From Litoditis marina (Eukaryota; Nematoda; Chromadorea; Rhabditida; Rhabditidae), in contig OZ038438.1 in NCBI GenBank assembly GCA_964036275.1, positions 2,424,978-2,488,977 on the forward strand: DNA of 64,000 nt, given 5' to 3'. Positions 50,143 through 62,482 of this stretch are shown here, piece after piece. The notes under the pieces are model-generated. The model did not search any database. It was not told the origin of the DNA and was given only the letters and a program-made list of their open reading frames with translations. Position 1 is the stretch's first letter. Each line of letters begins with the position of its first letter. Made by a program: the position numbers and the translations under genes.

Positions 50143-50713
50143 AAAAAAAGAAATCTACAAAAAATGTTCTAGTTCATCTCTATCACCGGGGGCCCTTATT
50201 ATATTGTCTAGCACAGAGAACTTGAATCCAGACTACACCTATGGGGAATTTGTACTCGGACACTACATATACAACAGCGAGTGGGACGTAACAGAAAATT
50301 AGAGTTCATCGGGCGATGAACACGGTACGAACTCAACCCTAGGGGGCAATGAGAACTACTGCTCACAACAGAACATTGGCTAGATATGAACAACGCAAAG
50401 CGTTCGCAGGCATCACCGTCAGGAGATGGAGGACCCGAGACGGCCACACAACGCCATCCCCAAATGATATGGGAACACCGAGATGGGGGGAGGATGGGGC
50501 TGGGCGACAGGACACGGGTCCAACATGGTGCGCATAGATACAGAACAGTTAAGGGCATAAGGGCCAGAGTTAGACTTCTTCGCAGAGTGACGAGCAGCTA
50601 GGCGCTGCGCCACCAAGCGGGTAAAACGGGCTACGAAACACGGCAAATAGAAACAGAACAACTCTCGATGAAACCCCTATTTGCCATGTTTCGCAACTAT
50701 CTTCTCACAAAAA

Positions 50714-50719
50714 GAGGTA
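50714..50719 (-). promoter_or_regulatory. Extra let-7 six-base seed match
   Basis: TACCTC on the mRNA strand, about 40 nt beyond the two full let-7-like sites. No 3' supplementary pairing is visible, so it is weak alone. Confidence 0.3.
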
Positions 50720-50758
50720 CTCAAAACGGAGGACATGATAAGATTCGTCACAAGTAAC

Positions 50759-50780
50759 GAGGTACGAGACGGTTGTATAT
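50759..50780 (-). promoter_or_regulatory. let-7 complementary site 2 in the lin-41 3'UTR
   Basis: On the mRNA: ATATACAACCG, a short internal loop, then TACCTCG. TACCTC pairs with let-7 nucleotides 2-7 and TATACAACC with nucleotides 11-19. The arrangement matches the bulged let-7 sites known in C. elegans lin-41. 353 nt downstream of the stop. Confidence 0.75.
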
Positions 50781-50792
50781 CAAGATGCTGTA

Positions 50793-50815
50793 GAGGTACG
50801 AATGGTTGTATAAAA
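50793..50815 (-). promoter_or_regulatory. let-7 complementary site 1 in the lin-41 3'UTR
   Basis: On the mRNA: TTTATACAACC, ATTCG, TACCTC. This has seed pairing (let-7 nt 2-7) plus a nine-base 3' match (nt 11-19). It lies 318 nt after the stop and 12 nt before site 2. Tandem sites of this kind let let-7 silence lin-41 in larval nematodes and in vertebrates. Confidence 0.78.
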
Positions 50816-51132
50816 CTGAGAACACGTGAATAGAAAAAAGGGCTGATGGGCCATAACAATGTAGACTATGAAAAAGGGTAGAAAGAAAAACAAAATTAAA
50901 CATCACCGATCACAAACTCACTGGTTTCGGGACACTGGGAACGTGAAAAGGTAAACAAACTGCGTGTGTGTAAACTTAATAAATAGGTGCTTAAAACAAG
51001 TAACCGAGAAGTGAGATGGATAAACGGGTGAAGAAGAAGGAGAATGGGGCGCTCAAAGCACAATGAATGTTCACCTAGTGATACAGTACGACAAGCATCG
51101 GCTCAAAGCCGCTAAATGGGGGGCCGTGGCTG

Positions 51133-54100
51133 CTAGAAGACGCGAATGCAGTTGTTGCCGAAGTCAACAACGTAGACGCGACCATCGGCAGAGACGGCGA
51201 GGTCCGTGGGACGGTCCAGGAGGGGGCGGGGCGGGGGCACAGCCGCGCCACCCGCGTACCCCGCCGGCGAGGGCGACTGCAGGAACGACAACATCGGCGC
51301 AGAAGCCTACAACCATTTATTTAGTGATTTATAATTTGTTTCAAACTAATAAATTTCTCTTGATGCGACTACAAACAACATGAATAATTGTAGAGAGTGA
51401 GTGTCATACCTGGAATGGACTAGCCAAATCAGTAGGCATTTGGAAACCGGCAGGCGACTGTCCGAAAACAGCGACACAACTCATATCCTCTCCAGAGAAT
51501 ACCTGCACATAATAAACATATAAGAACAGGCTTGAACATTCTCTATTGTTGTACGCATTCGACAACGCAGCGAGAATGCGAAGGTTACAAGTAGAAGTAA
51601 CCCAAAAGCCAAAGTTCGAATGTGTCCCCTTTTCGGAATTCTCTTTCTATTTCCGAAAAGTGGAATGAAGTGACAATTTTATACAATGTTTCATAACGTT
51701 TGGTCTTTTCGGACCCATAACCTATGGCTGTAGACAAAAATGTACCCATTATTGACTTTCTTGGTTTGCCACTTTCTCCCCTACCATGACGGAGTTCAAC
51801 TACCAAAAGATTTCAAACGCTCCCGTGCTGGAAGCATGTGAAGAGCACGCGAATCACCTGGATGCGGTTATTTCGTGAATCGCAGACGAGGACGTGTCCT
51901 TCGGCATCCGTCTTCACTCCCTGTGGACGACAGAACATGCCCTCCACATCACCCTCACTGCCATACACCTTCATTTCAGGAGAATTCCGAGAAGACACAA
52001 CAGCCAAGCGATGATTGTTGAAGTCACTAAACACACCAGTTTCACTTCTCTCAATTGCTGACCATTCAAAGTTTCCACGAATACTGACGGGGTGAGGTGT
52101 ATTAGAGCGTAGGTCTTCCTAGACGAATTCCAAAAGTGTTAATGCGGCTTTCACAATTGTTTCCTTCAAATAGTAGTGATTTCGTGAGCGCCCAGAACTG
52201 CTGTCAATAGTACTATAAATATTACGTGATCAGAAGTTGTCCGTCGGGGAGGTAACAGAGACCACGGGGAGAATCGAGATGTTTGTAGAAATAGGCTGTA
52301 TCGAAACCACATTTCCGTACGAAATGACCATTCGCGTTGAATATCTGAAATAAATTCATAATTACGACTAAAGCACTTAAAAACAGCTCTCGTATGTTAA
52401 AAACAGCATATACATTCTACTAAATAGCACCACAACAATTCGGATGAAATGCGTGAAAATCATAAAGTGGCACCCAGGGGTGACCACAAGTTGCACGCGT
52501 TCCACATTTTGGGGGGGGGGGGGGGGGGGGGTCGTAAAGGTCCCGACAGAACCGAAATTTTTTGAAATTATGGTACATTTTGCCGATTTTCGTGAAATTC
52601 TCGCAATTTTGAAGAATAATTCCGTAGTTTCCGTGGAATTTCTATTTTTTAAGGGGGAGTCGTACCGGCAGTAGGTTCCGTAGGCAGTAGGTATTTTTTG
52701 GTCACCCCTGGTACCAGAAAATGACCGAATTTCTCTAGAGGTAGCAGAAAAGGAGCCAGTTTATCGGCGATTTAGCCAAGATTGCCGACGACTGACCTGT
52801 ACGCGATGGTTGCGAGTGTCAGAGACGGCAATGTGATTGTGCGAGTTGCTGGCCACGCCCCACGGATAGTTGAACATGCCCACAGGTCGACCGCGCTCGC
52901 CGAACTGCAGCATGAACACACCGTTCTCGTCGAACACTTGGATGCGATGGTTGTCCTTGTCGGCCACGATTATGTGATTCTGCAACATCAATCGATATAT
53001 TTATTTATTTTACTTATTCTTTACAAAATGTGCAACAGGACAAATGGAAAAAATAGAAGAGTTCGACTCTGCAACGCGATGGTAGCATAAATGCCTGCAT
53101 AGAATCAAATCGTTGCTAAGTTTTCAAAATAAACTGGACAAACATATCAAATTCAACTTGTTAAAAGCTGAAGCACATGGCTGAAGCACTGACCATGGTA
53201 TTGGTTGTAATTCCAGCCGGACGATCAAATTGACCAGCACGGGTTCCTCCAGTACCAAACTTGGATAGAAAGTTTCCATCTTTGTCGAAGATCTGTAATG
53301 ACATACACATATAAACTACATAACATCAAATACAATGTACAACCTTATCGAATAGTTAGGAAGCATGGGGGGATAGAAAACTACCATTTTATCGACTAAG
53401 AACTCATATAAGAAGATGATTATAAGAATAAAAGAAGTACCTGGATTCTGTTGTTGCTACGATCGGCTACCAGCACTCTTCCTCTCAAATCAATGCATAT
53501 TCCCCAAGGGCGACAGAGTTCTCCATCACCGGAACCTGAACGGAAAGACTTTTGTTCCTGATTGTTTTGATGAAAAAAGTGCGCCATTCATGACATCAAT
53601 TTCTATTTCAGCATTTCAATAGCCAATTTCCGCAACGAACACAATTTTTCAACAAAAACACGGGGATCGTTCGTTTATACCTTCCTTTCCAAATGAGAAC
53701 AGTTCTCCTTGAGTGGGAATCTCAGCGTAGTTTCTTCCTCGGCGCACTTCAATGCTAATAGGGCACTCACTGAAAACAGACAATTGCGATTACACAACTG
53801 TAACTATCAGGGAAGCAAATTAATCACCAAGTAGGCAATAATCAATTTCCGAAAAGGGTTCATGAATTTGAGAGTTCCTAAGTTTTCGAGCTACACATGG
53901 ATGACGGTTTCCTTCAAGAATGCTCTCAGACATTGGTGTAGGATCACTTTTGCACATACCCGAATATCTGGATCCATTCAAAAATGAGCTAATTTTTCGT
54001 CGAACACAAGAAGATTTGTCTATTTTTGATGTAAACCATTCGTTTTACGGTTTCAAATAAAAAACTGACCATTTTTGTCAAATGTCGTAGTCGCACCTTA

Positions 54101-57100
54101 CTGGTGTATGGTGACGTGAGACAGTCTAGTAAATAATGGCTTACTTGATCGATACTCCTCTGATCATAATGTCGAGTTGATGCATGCCATCGTGAACAGG
54201 TAGATAGCTCACAACCAAAATACCTCCTTCGCGCTCCCTGAAACACTTCCCATAATATGAATTTAGCTGGTTATGGTCTAGAGAAGCTTAAACACGATAG
54301 ATGAACCGGAACACAAATTAGCAAAAAAATATTATTTTCCAATGCGTGAACGATTGGCATCGTGGATGTTTGAAGATGAAACTGACTGGAAACGTCTACA
54401 TAAAATACTTCTTTAGGAAAACGCCACTGAATGAACGGTCATACTCCAGTAAAGTTTTCCGGATAGCCGGAAAACATTGAAAAACGGGCTGCTTTTACGC
54501 AGAAACCAAGAAAGAAAAATCTTTAATTTTAATGCAAAATCTTCAATTTTCACGTAATATAAAAACAGATTACTTTTCTACCAATAGTCAGATCTTACTG
54601 GTCTATGTTTTCGGTATCATTGTCTTTTTCGAGTAACGTGACATACGTGATATGGTTGTCGAGCGGACGTCCGCCGGGTGCCACAATGCTGGCAGTGATC
54701 TGGTTCAGAATACCAGTGCAGGTGGAAATGTCACCACAAGCATCGCGCAGTTGCACACAGACGGAGCACTGACGGTCGCGAATGGCACGACGAAAGCCTT
54801 CGCCAATGATGGTCGAGGTGCGAGCACACGGTCCGCTGTCCAGTTCGCCCAGCTTATTGATCCTGAACCAGGGCACACATCTTCAAAATACAAGCAAAAC
54901 AATTTCTAATTCTGGTTCAACTTTTTCTAAAGAAAATCGAACTTCCATTCCATAATGTATTTCTCATAACATTTAGCATATTGTGAACATCACAATCAAA
55001 CTTCAAACGGAAATGAGGACGGCTATATAACAATTGAATTGAAATCTCACTTTGCAACTAAGTCGGCATCGGGTGGCACAAACTTGACCTGATCAGTCTC
55101 GTGTGGTTCCAGAGAAAGGGGCTGGCAGAACAGCTGCAATCAGCTTCAGTTTATGAAAATTCTATTCAGGTTCTAAATAGATTAAGTTCACTGTAACAGT
55201 TACTTTCTATTTGAAATCTCAATGTAATGAGATTAGAACACTAGAACATCGATCTGCATTTCTCAAATTCCCTTCAACTCTGTTCTGATACCAAATGGAA
55301 GCCAGAAAAATTTAAAAAAAACATCTAGCCCAACTCATTCCGAATATGTACCTGTAACAGATGATCGAAGGATTGAGAAAGAACGACACTTTCTTCATCT
55401 CCCGAGTTGTCTTCAACAGCTTTGATCGCCTGTAAAACATGTCCTACTTAACCAAAAACAACGGTAGACTAGCTTAATTGAAGAGAAGAGTGAACTTTGA
55501 TTTTGATGTCTTCAGATTTCCCCGTAACGTATTTATGCATTAGCAATTTTGGAGGGGTCACGACTCAAGAGGGAAAGACCCTTGGCGGTGTATGACGGTC
55601 TGAGTAGGAGCCGACCTGCATGAGCGACGTCTTGCGAGCCGCCAGTCGTTCGGCCTGCGTCTTGAGGGCGGCCACCTTGTCCTGGCGGACCGTGTCCAGC
55701 CGTTGCAGCAGCTCCCGCTTCCGCTCCTCCAGGGCCCCGATGTGCATGTGGATGGCCGAACGCAGTTCGCTGGCCACAGACTGCACCGAGGCGTCCACCC
55801 GTTCACTCATGCGACACACACTCTCCATCGCCTCCTCCACACTCTTCTCCAGCTGACGAGACTCAGAGACCAGAAGAGCCACCGCCGAACGGACGTCACC
55901 TCAAACTCATCAAAAATCAATAAGTCGAATGAAAACAATGTTATTGTGAATATCAGACAAGGTTCAACCACAAAAGGCATATGCATATAAAACTATGACA
56001 TCTGCCATACAACTATGACATAAAACGTATCTGCCTTCCTAAAATTATTGAAATACGTGCTTCGGCAGACAAATTGCACGGTTTTTCAATACCAATATGA
56101 ACTTCAAACGTTCCAACCAGAACAGTTAAGCGCCGCTCAGCACCACAGGTTCTGAGGAAATCGCTCCAGCAAACTTTCGGCATCTAACTCACCGGGTGCA
56201 TTCAGACTGTGATTTGTATGTAGGGGGAGACAGTGGAAACAGAGAGCCGTGCCATTGCAGGTTTCGCAGAAGCAGATGATGCGCGACTCGTGAACACCAC
56301 ACACAGAGGAGGGGCGGGAAGACGAGTCTTCCGAGGTACATCCGCCGGAAATGCTGCCCTCTTTCAGTGGAGATGTCTGCAACAGTTATACATGACCAGA
56401 AATTCACATTCAGAATCAGTTCTCGAGTTGGTCTCAAAATCGAACAAAATCAAGTGTCAAACGTTTTCGATTCTGAACATAATGTTCAATATGTTATCCG
56501 CACTTGTAAACGTAAAACATGATCATGCTATATAAACAACAACGACACTTACTACATACTCCACCAGGCATGAACATACCGTTCTATCAACTAGAAGGAA
56601 AGTCGTAAAAGTCCTTAACGTTCATGGCTGTATAGTCGTGTACATTTTACATGGGTACCAAAACTAGCACATGAGACCAACAATAAGTGGTGCTCACCAT
56701 GCGTGCCAGAAGCTGATCTAGAGGAACAACTGAGTGATCTTTGGTGACGCGAACACGTTGATGGGCAAACACGCAGTCCGAGCAGAGAAGCTCACGACAG
56801 TTGACGCAATAGGCCACTGCTCTGCAAGCACAACTCTCATTTTGCACATTTTGATACCAGTGAAATTACCGTGCTCAGCACTGACCTCACAGGTCATAAA
56901 ATGTTCCCATGTTCTTAACGACATTTACAGCATCAATGCACATTGTACTACAATTCAAACTAGTCTCGTTTGCGTCAAAACACCAACCTATCATTCAATA
57001 TTTGTTTAAATGACACAAAAATTCACCTAGTATCCACGCCACAAGGTGAGCAGTTGACAGGAAACGATTGCGGTGCGTTCGTTTGGAAACGACTATCGGA

Positions 57101-59564
57101 CCCGGGCGGAGAGAATACAGGATGCTCATCATTCTGCAACACAATCTCATTTCTATCCACCAATTACAACGGGGACGATACTCCGTTCACTGTAGGCCAC
57201 AGAAACATGCAAACGTTTGCACTGGTGTGACAACGTTGCAAAATAGACTGCTTAGAACGGACTGATCAAAACTTTCAGCTCAACGCACATATAACAGGCT
57301 GCGAAAAGTGTGTACGACAATGCTAAGAAACCTCTTACTTAGCCACGAATTGATCTAGGAAAATTTTTTGAATCAACAATTTTCAACTATGAAAAGCCCC
57401 AAAAGTAATAAATTATATAAAACCAACCGAACTGAGAGTATCGAAAATGGCCGACGTATTCAATTTGGCGTTGCTGCTATCCCATAAATTGAATGGTTCT
57501 TGTAGTTCATTAAATCCAAGATTGACACTCTAAACAATAAATATGTGAAGAGGTGAAGGGAAAATTGAAGTATCGCCCCCCACTTTAGTTGGGTCCCCCC
57601 CCCCCGTAGCACTTCAACCCCCCACCCAAGCTGAAACCTGAAAGTCTAGGAGAGGGGAGGGGGGGGGGGTCAAAAATCAACTTCGACATTTACTATTTAC
57701 CCCCCACCTGGGTCGGCGGGGGGTAGAACTTCAATGGTGGGGGGTCAAACTTCAACGAGGGGGGGGGGGGGGGCTGAACTTCAATACCGGAAATGTTTAC
57801 TTTTTACCCCCCACCCTCGAACTTTTGTATTGCAGGTGATAAATTGAATTATCACCCCCCGGTGGGGGGGGGGGGTCAAACTACAATTCCCCAAACGCAA
57901 TATAAATTCAAAAAGGTGGGGGGTAAAAAGTCAATGTTCCCCTTGTAGTTCATTAAATCCAAGATTGACACTCTAAACAATAAATATGTGAAGAGGTGAA
58001 TCGTCAAATTATAGTAAGCCTTCCATATAACCAAACCGTAACAGATAACCACAGTTCCGAGAAACTATGTTTTTATGGAATGAAAAAACCACGCGAATAG
58101 AAAATATGACGCAAAGTAATAAAAGAAACAACTATGTCTAAGGATTCTACGCCAATAAACCATAAAGGGTGGTCATTATTTTTGGGGGCATGATGGAAGA
58201 TTCCTACTTCTAACAATAAAAACGGAACGATGTAACATGTAATTTTTAGCATAGGTTTCTAGACAAGAAATGAAATAATGGTTCAAACCTGAAGTGCGGA
58301 ACTGATTCCATTGACGTTCTGATACGACTGACTGTTCGGACCTCCTAATGATGAGTCCAATCCTGAATTTTTCGAGAATTGAGAAAAAAGCTCTGCCAAC
58401 AAAACCAACAACAAAGTATGCCAATGCCAATAATTTGTGAAAAGTCGCACATAAAGCATTGGAAGGTTACGCAAAAATTCATAAAATAAATTCAGTTCGT
58501 GAAGATATAAAAACAAACTGGCTCACCTGATGTATTGTGATTGGGAGTCAACGTAGGAGACAAAAACATCTGTGGAGGGTATTGGGGATTGAGGGCAACC
58601 GGACTCATACACACGACGCAATTGCGATTGTCAGTCAGAGCAGTACATGTCTTGCAGATCCTAGAACAACAGATGATCAACTACTCAGAACTCAGAACAC
58701 CATGAGAGTATGATTTCTATCAAGTTAGTCAACAACCTCCCAACTCTCGGTAGCGTTTGGTATGGATAACACTTCGGCTCAAGAACTCGAAAAAGGGCAA
58801 AAAAGGCCTGTGAAAGAACGGTGCAGAGCAGAGAAGCTTCCGCGAGGTTCGTAAATGGCGCCGCACGAGTATGAGCATTTTGTTAGGTGTTATTCAAGGA
58901 CATATAACTGTTCTGTGACCAAATCAATATGAATATTGATAAACATACTTGTGCGAGCAGGCGAACTGCACCGGACGACCGTGGATATCCTTGTTGCAGA
59001 AACTACACTGCGAACCAGATGTGACACCAAATTGACCACAGAATGGAGACGAAAACATATCATACTGTGGAGATGACATAGAGAGCACAGATTGCGGTGT
59101 ATCGAACAGAGAACCCTAGAATTAATTTCATAACTACCAGAAATTAATGGTAAATGGTAAACACAACGCAATGAAAAGAAGGGAAAATCCGTCAAGTCCG
59201 GTATGAAACACATTATGCCAAACCGGGGTGGAGCACACATACCACCATAAATTATGAACTGTGTGGCTCGCTACAAATATACACTTTTAGTCCAAAACAA
59301 CAGTTTGTTATAGTGTTATAGAGAACGTACCGAAAACTCCGTGCCAGTGTAGGGTTGTACCATGTCTGACGAGAACGGAACTCCGCTCGAAACAGGAACA
59401 GATCTGTTCTGAAATCAAGACGCTTTGAAATAGTTGGGTTGGTCCACTTAACTTCTACCGTTGAACACATAAATCCACAACCACATAACTGTGAACACTG
59501 AACACACCTTGATGTTTATGTTTCCGCCATCCGCGCCCTCTACTGAACTACTCCCTCTCTGCAT
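51133..59564 (-). CDS. TRIM71: LIN-41/TRIM71 TRIM-NHL protein (949 aa, 22 coding exons)
   Basis: Exons in transcript order: 59564-59508, 59408-59331, 59115-58949, 58660-58527, 58362-58289, 57529-57428, 57133-57027, 56821-56698, 56376-56193, 55899-55616, 55429-55352, 55133-55051, 54862-54599, 54237-54145, 53769-53681, 53535-53441, 53292-53194, 52979-52797, 52344-52226, 52026-51858, 51502-51410 and 51306-51133 (TAG). The sum is 2850 nt, fully in frame. Domains: RING with ligands C82, C85, C98, H100, C103, C106, C115, C118; B-box 1 about 232-269 (ending [11 protein letters not shown], a LIN-41 hallmark); B-box 2 307-337; coiled coil about 345-435; filamin/Ig repeat about 478-625; six NHL blades 640-949, ending [11 protein letters not shown] as LIN-41 proteins do. 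Family role: the NHL propeller binds mRNA hairpins and silences targets, and the RING gives E3 ligase activity, together controlling the larval/embryonic to differentiated transition. The ATG at 59562-59564 is chosen because an upstream exon in this frame has a stop. Likely repressed by let-7 through the 3'UTR sites. Confidence 0.95.
52511..52532. repeat. Poly-G run in a lin-41 intron
   Basis: A run of about 20 G, in the intron before NHL exon 52226-52344. Related in style to the other G-blocks but without their shared phrases. Confidence 0.6.
57499..57557. repeat. 59-bp direct repeat, copy 1 (overlaps lin-41 exon 6)
   Basis: Begins CTTGTAGTTCATTAAATCC and ends AAGAGGTGAA. Identical to 57942-58000. 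This copy contains the first 31 bases of exon 6 and its acceptor. The two copies bracket the poly-C/poly-G insert. Confidence 0.92.
57558..57941. repeat. 384-bp poly-C/poly-G block element between 59-bp repeats
   Basis: Opens GGGAAAATTGAAGTATCG and closes GTCAATGTTCCC, with alternating C- and G-runs between. It is the inverted relative of 40301-40702. Lies in the intron between lin-41 exons 5 and 6. Confidence 0.85.
57942..58000. repeat. 59-bp direct repeat, copy 2 (duplicated exon 6 start)
   Basis: Exact copy of 57499-57557, so it carries a second exon 6 acceptor and exon start upstream (in transcript sense) of the G-rich insert. Confidence 0.92.
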
Positions 59565-59904
59565 TGTAGAAAGAAATGGATTTGATCTCGTACTGAAATG
59601 GATTCAATATCAAATGAGATAATATCAAATAGCCCTAAGCACTCATAGGGCATCAGACGCTGAGCGACCAGAGGTCGGTCGAAAAAAGCACACATTGTCA
59701 AGGGACGAAACCATTACAGTTACATAGGTGATTGAAAGACTAGATACAACGTTGATTAGAGCGGAACCTGGGATTGGTATTGCTAGTTGATTTTGGTATC
59801 GGTTGCAAATTCGATATTTTTCTGTTGTGCTACAGTCCCGATCGACTGAAGGTTGTCAGGAAGCGGAGGACCGAAAGAGAGCATGACGAATTGTGTCAAC
59901 TAAC

Positions 59905-60016
59905 CTGACTTTGAGTCGAGCTGCTCACAGCATATTCCACCTCCACCCCGTACGTATCTAATCTGCCAGCCAGAGCCGAACAGAGAACCCGTTGACCGCG
60001 ACGGTCTGCAGAACTA
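59905..60016 (-). other. Possible 5' noncoding exon of lin-41
   Basis: Bounded by TTTAAACAG on the 5' side and CAG|GTTAGT on the 3' side. In the lin-41 frame it contains a TGA, so it would be 5'UTR. It is open in another frame; no transcript evidence. Confidence 0.3.
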
Positions 60017-61134
60017 CTGTTTAAACAATCGAACTAATTAAAATGATTGGTTAACATAAAAATACGGCGAATAAAGTGAAAATTGAATGAGAGACAAAAA
60101 CGGAGTGATTCACAACAGTAAATAGAGTGACATGCCTAACCGAATGAACACGTTTCTAAGGGATTATGCCTAACCTTAAATTAGAAGATGACATTCAGAG
60201 CACAACGTATAAAAGCCCGCAACCATACTAATATTAGGAGTCAAATTGAATCCATCTCGATGCAATCCTTGGTCAGAGCTATCTTTAGCCGGGTGCGGTT
60301 TCTGTTACATAAGTTATTTCCGTTACGGAAGTAACCGGTTTACTCTTTAGATGAATAACTTGTTGAAAAATGGCAAACAAAACGATTGTGGGTTACCTCC
60401 AGGATCTTGGTTCGCCGTGGTACCTGGTAAAAGTTATTCAAAACTAAAAGTCATTAATGTAAAAGTCATTCAAAAGTAAAAGTCATTAATTCATTCACTT
60501 TTAGTCAGGATTTGAAAAATACGAAAATTTTCAAAAACTTTATTTCTGATCCTCAACTGTTTCTGTACTTAATGACTTTTACTTTCAAATGACTTTTACT
60601 TTCAAATGACTTTTACTTTAATGACTTTTAATTTTGAATGACTTAGTCTGGTTGCCGTTCGCCGTTCAGTGGGTTCGTTGAAACGCAAGCCGCCAATTCA
60701 TTGAAAAATAGCGTTGATAACTATGGTTTGAGGTTGCGCACGCTGGTACAGAATCTTTTTGAGCGGACAATGTACTACTCACAATATAAAATAGAAACAG
60801 TTCGTGAATGCTGTAGCGACAAAATCTGCAGAATACTATATTCAATATTTTTTTCGCGCGCCATTTGAATTTCCTCGCAGTGATTTTGCACGGGTACTAT
60901 CATAGTGCTTTAATAGATGCATTCACCAAGTGAAAACACAACTGTATAAATCAATCCTGAAGAAATCATAGAAAGGGAGGTTGTGTTTGAGCGCCGGGTC
61001 GACAGGAATGAGCAAAAAATGGTTGAAAAAATGGCCGGTGCCAGAGGCAGACAGGCGAGAGAGGGCAGACACGCAGAGGGTGTGGGAAAAGGGCATCTAG
61101 GGCACAGCCACAGGCTAGTTGGCGGAGGTGGAAC
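60017..61134. other. lin-41 upstream region
   Basis: Probable promoter side of lin-41. Contains a foldback (60429-60646) built from AAAAGTCATT units and their inverse. The rest has no exon or clear core promoter that I can identify. Confidence 0.4.
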
Positions 61135-62167
61135 TAGTGCTATTGGGACGAAAACCAAGTGGTTCTGTAGTTTGATCACCGGTCAACTGATATATACGAT
61201 GAAACAAACCTACCGATTTCAAATTGAAGCCGGTTTCTTGGAATTGAGCCTAATAAAAATGAACCGGGTCCTCTATTAACCACTTTTGTAGAAACCACTC
61301 TTCCTCCAGCTAACCGATTACACGAAGATAGAGGTTATCCTTCTACACTGCTTCTAGGTGGGATGAGTGCGCATTACAAAGCTATGATGCTTACTGAAAC
61401 GCTTCAGCTTAGGCAGGCATCAGTGCTATTTTGGGACAAAAATCAAGTGGTTCTGTAGTTTGATCACCGGTTGACTGATATCTACGATGAAACAAACCTA
61501 CCGATTTCAAATTGAAGCCGGTTTCTTGGAATTGAACCTGATAAAAATGAACCGGGTCCTCTATTAATCACTTTTGTAGAAACCACTCTTCCTCCAGCTA
61601 ACCGATTACACGAAGATATAGGTTATCCTTCTACACTGCTTCTGGGTGGGATGAATGCGCATTACAAAGCTATGATGCTTACTGAAACGCTTCAGCTTAG
61701 GCAGGCATTAGTGCTATTTTGGGACAAAAATCAAGTGGTTCTGTAGTTTGATCACCGGTTGACTGATATCTACGATGAAACAAACCTACCGATTTCAAAT
61801 TGAAGCGGTTTCTTGGAATTGAACCTGATAAAAATGAACCGGGTCCTCTATTAACCACTTTTGTAGAAACCACTCTTCCTCCAGCTAACCGATTACACGA
61901 AGATATAGGTTATCCTTCTACACTGCTTCTGGGTGGGATGAATGCGCATTACGAAGCTATGATGCTTACTGAAACACTTCGCTTAGGCAGGCATTAGTGC
62001 TATTTAGGGACAAAAATCAAGTGGTTCTGTAGTTTGATCACCGGTTAACTGATATCTACAAGAAAACAAACCTACCGATTTCAAATTGAAGCCGGTTTCT
62101 TGGAATTGAACCTGATAAAAATGAACCGGGTCCTCTATTAATCACTTTTGTGGAAATCACTCTTCCT
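61135..62167 (+). repeat. 288-bp tandem repeat array, about 3.5 copies
   Basis: The phrase GTGGTTCTGTAGTTTGATCA recurs at 61159, 61447, 61735 and 62021, giving periods of 288, 288 and 286. Copies differ by a few substitutions. The fourth copy is interrupted by the palindrome at 62176-62474 and its tail resumes after it. Confidence 0.93.
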
Positions 62168-62175
62168 CGAGCCAA

Positions 62176-62474
62176 CATTCACTGGAGAACCGGGTCCTTC
62201 CCGAACCGAACCGCGAACCAGTCACTGGAGAACCGAACCGAACCGACCGAACCGCTATACGCAACCAACCGGTTCTTAAGTGAATGCTTCGAACCGAACC
62301 GGGATTCACTCATTACGACTTATTTGTTTGATTCATGATTAATGTCGGTTCGGTTCGAAGCATTCACTGGAGAAACGGTTGGTTTAGAAGTCGTTTCAGT
62401 CGGTTCGGTTCGGTTCTCCAGTGACCGGTTCGTGGTTTGGTTCGGGAAGGACCCAGTTCTCCAGTGAATTCGCC
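62176..62474. mobile_element. Foldback transposon-like element with 8-bp target duplication (hAT-like)
   Basis: Long inverted arms built from GAACCGAACCG and CGGTTCGGTTC, with ends ATTCACTGGAGAAC and GTTCTCCAGTGAAT. It is flanked by CGAGCCAA at 62168-62175 and 62475-62482, and it splits the tandem-repeat unit, so the pre-insertion site can be read. An 8-bp duplication is typical of hAT-type transposition. No transposase is encoded. Confidence 0.8.
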
Positions 62475-62482
62475 CGAGCCAA

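Larger units (their letters stand above)
50137..51132 (-). other. lin-41 3'UTR
   Basis: About 1 kb between the stop codon and the likely poly(A) signal, without introns that I can see. Open frames here on both strands (50208-50661) show no protein features and are treated as noncoding. Holds the let-7-like sites. Confidence 0.6.

Noticed and set aside
50208..50661. Open frames on both strands in a GC-richer stretch
   Set aside because: They fall in the lin-41 3'UTR and have no protein features or splice context.
55558..55882. Arg/Ser/Trp-rich frames over the coiled-coil exon
   Set aside because: These are out-of-frame readings of the lin-41 coiled-coil exon 55616-55899.
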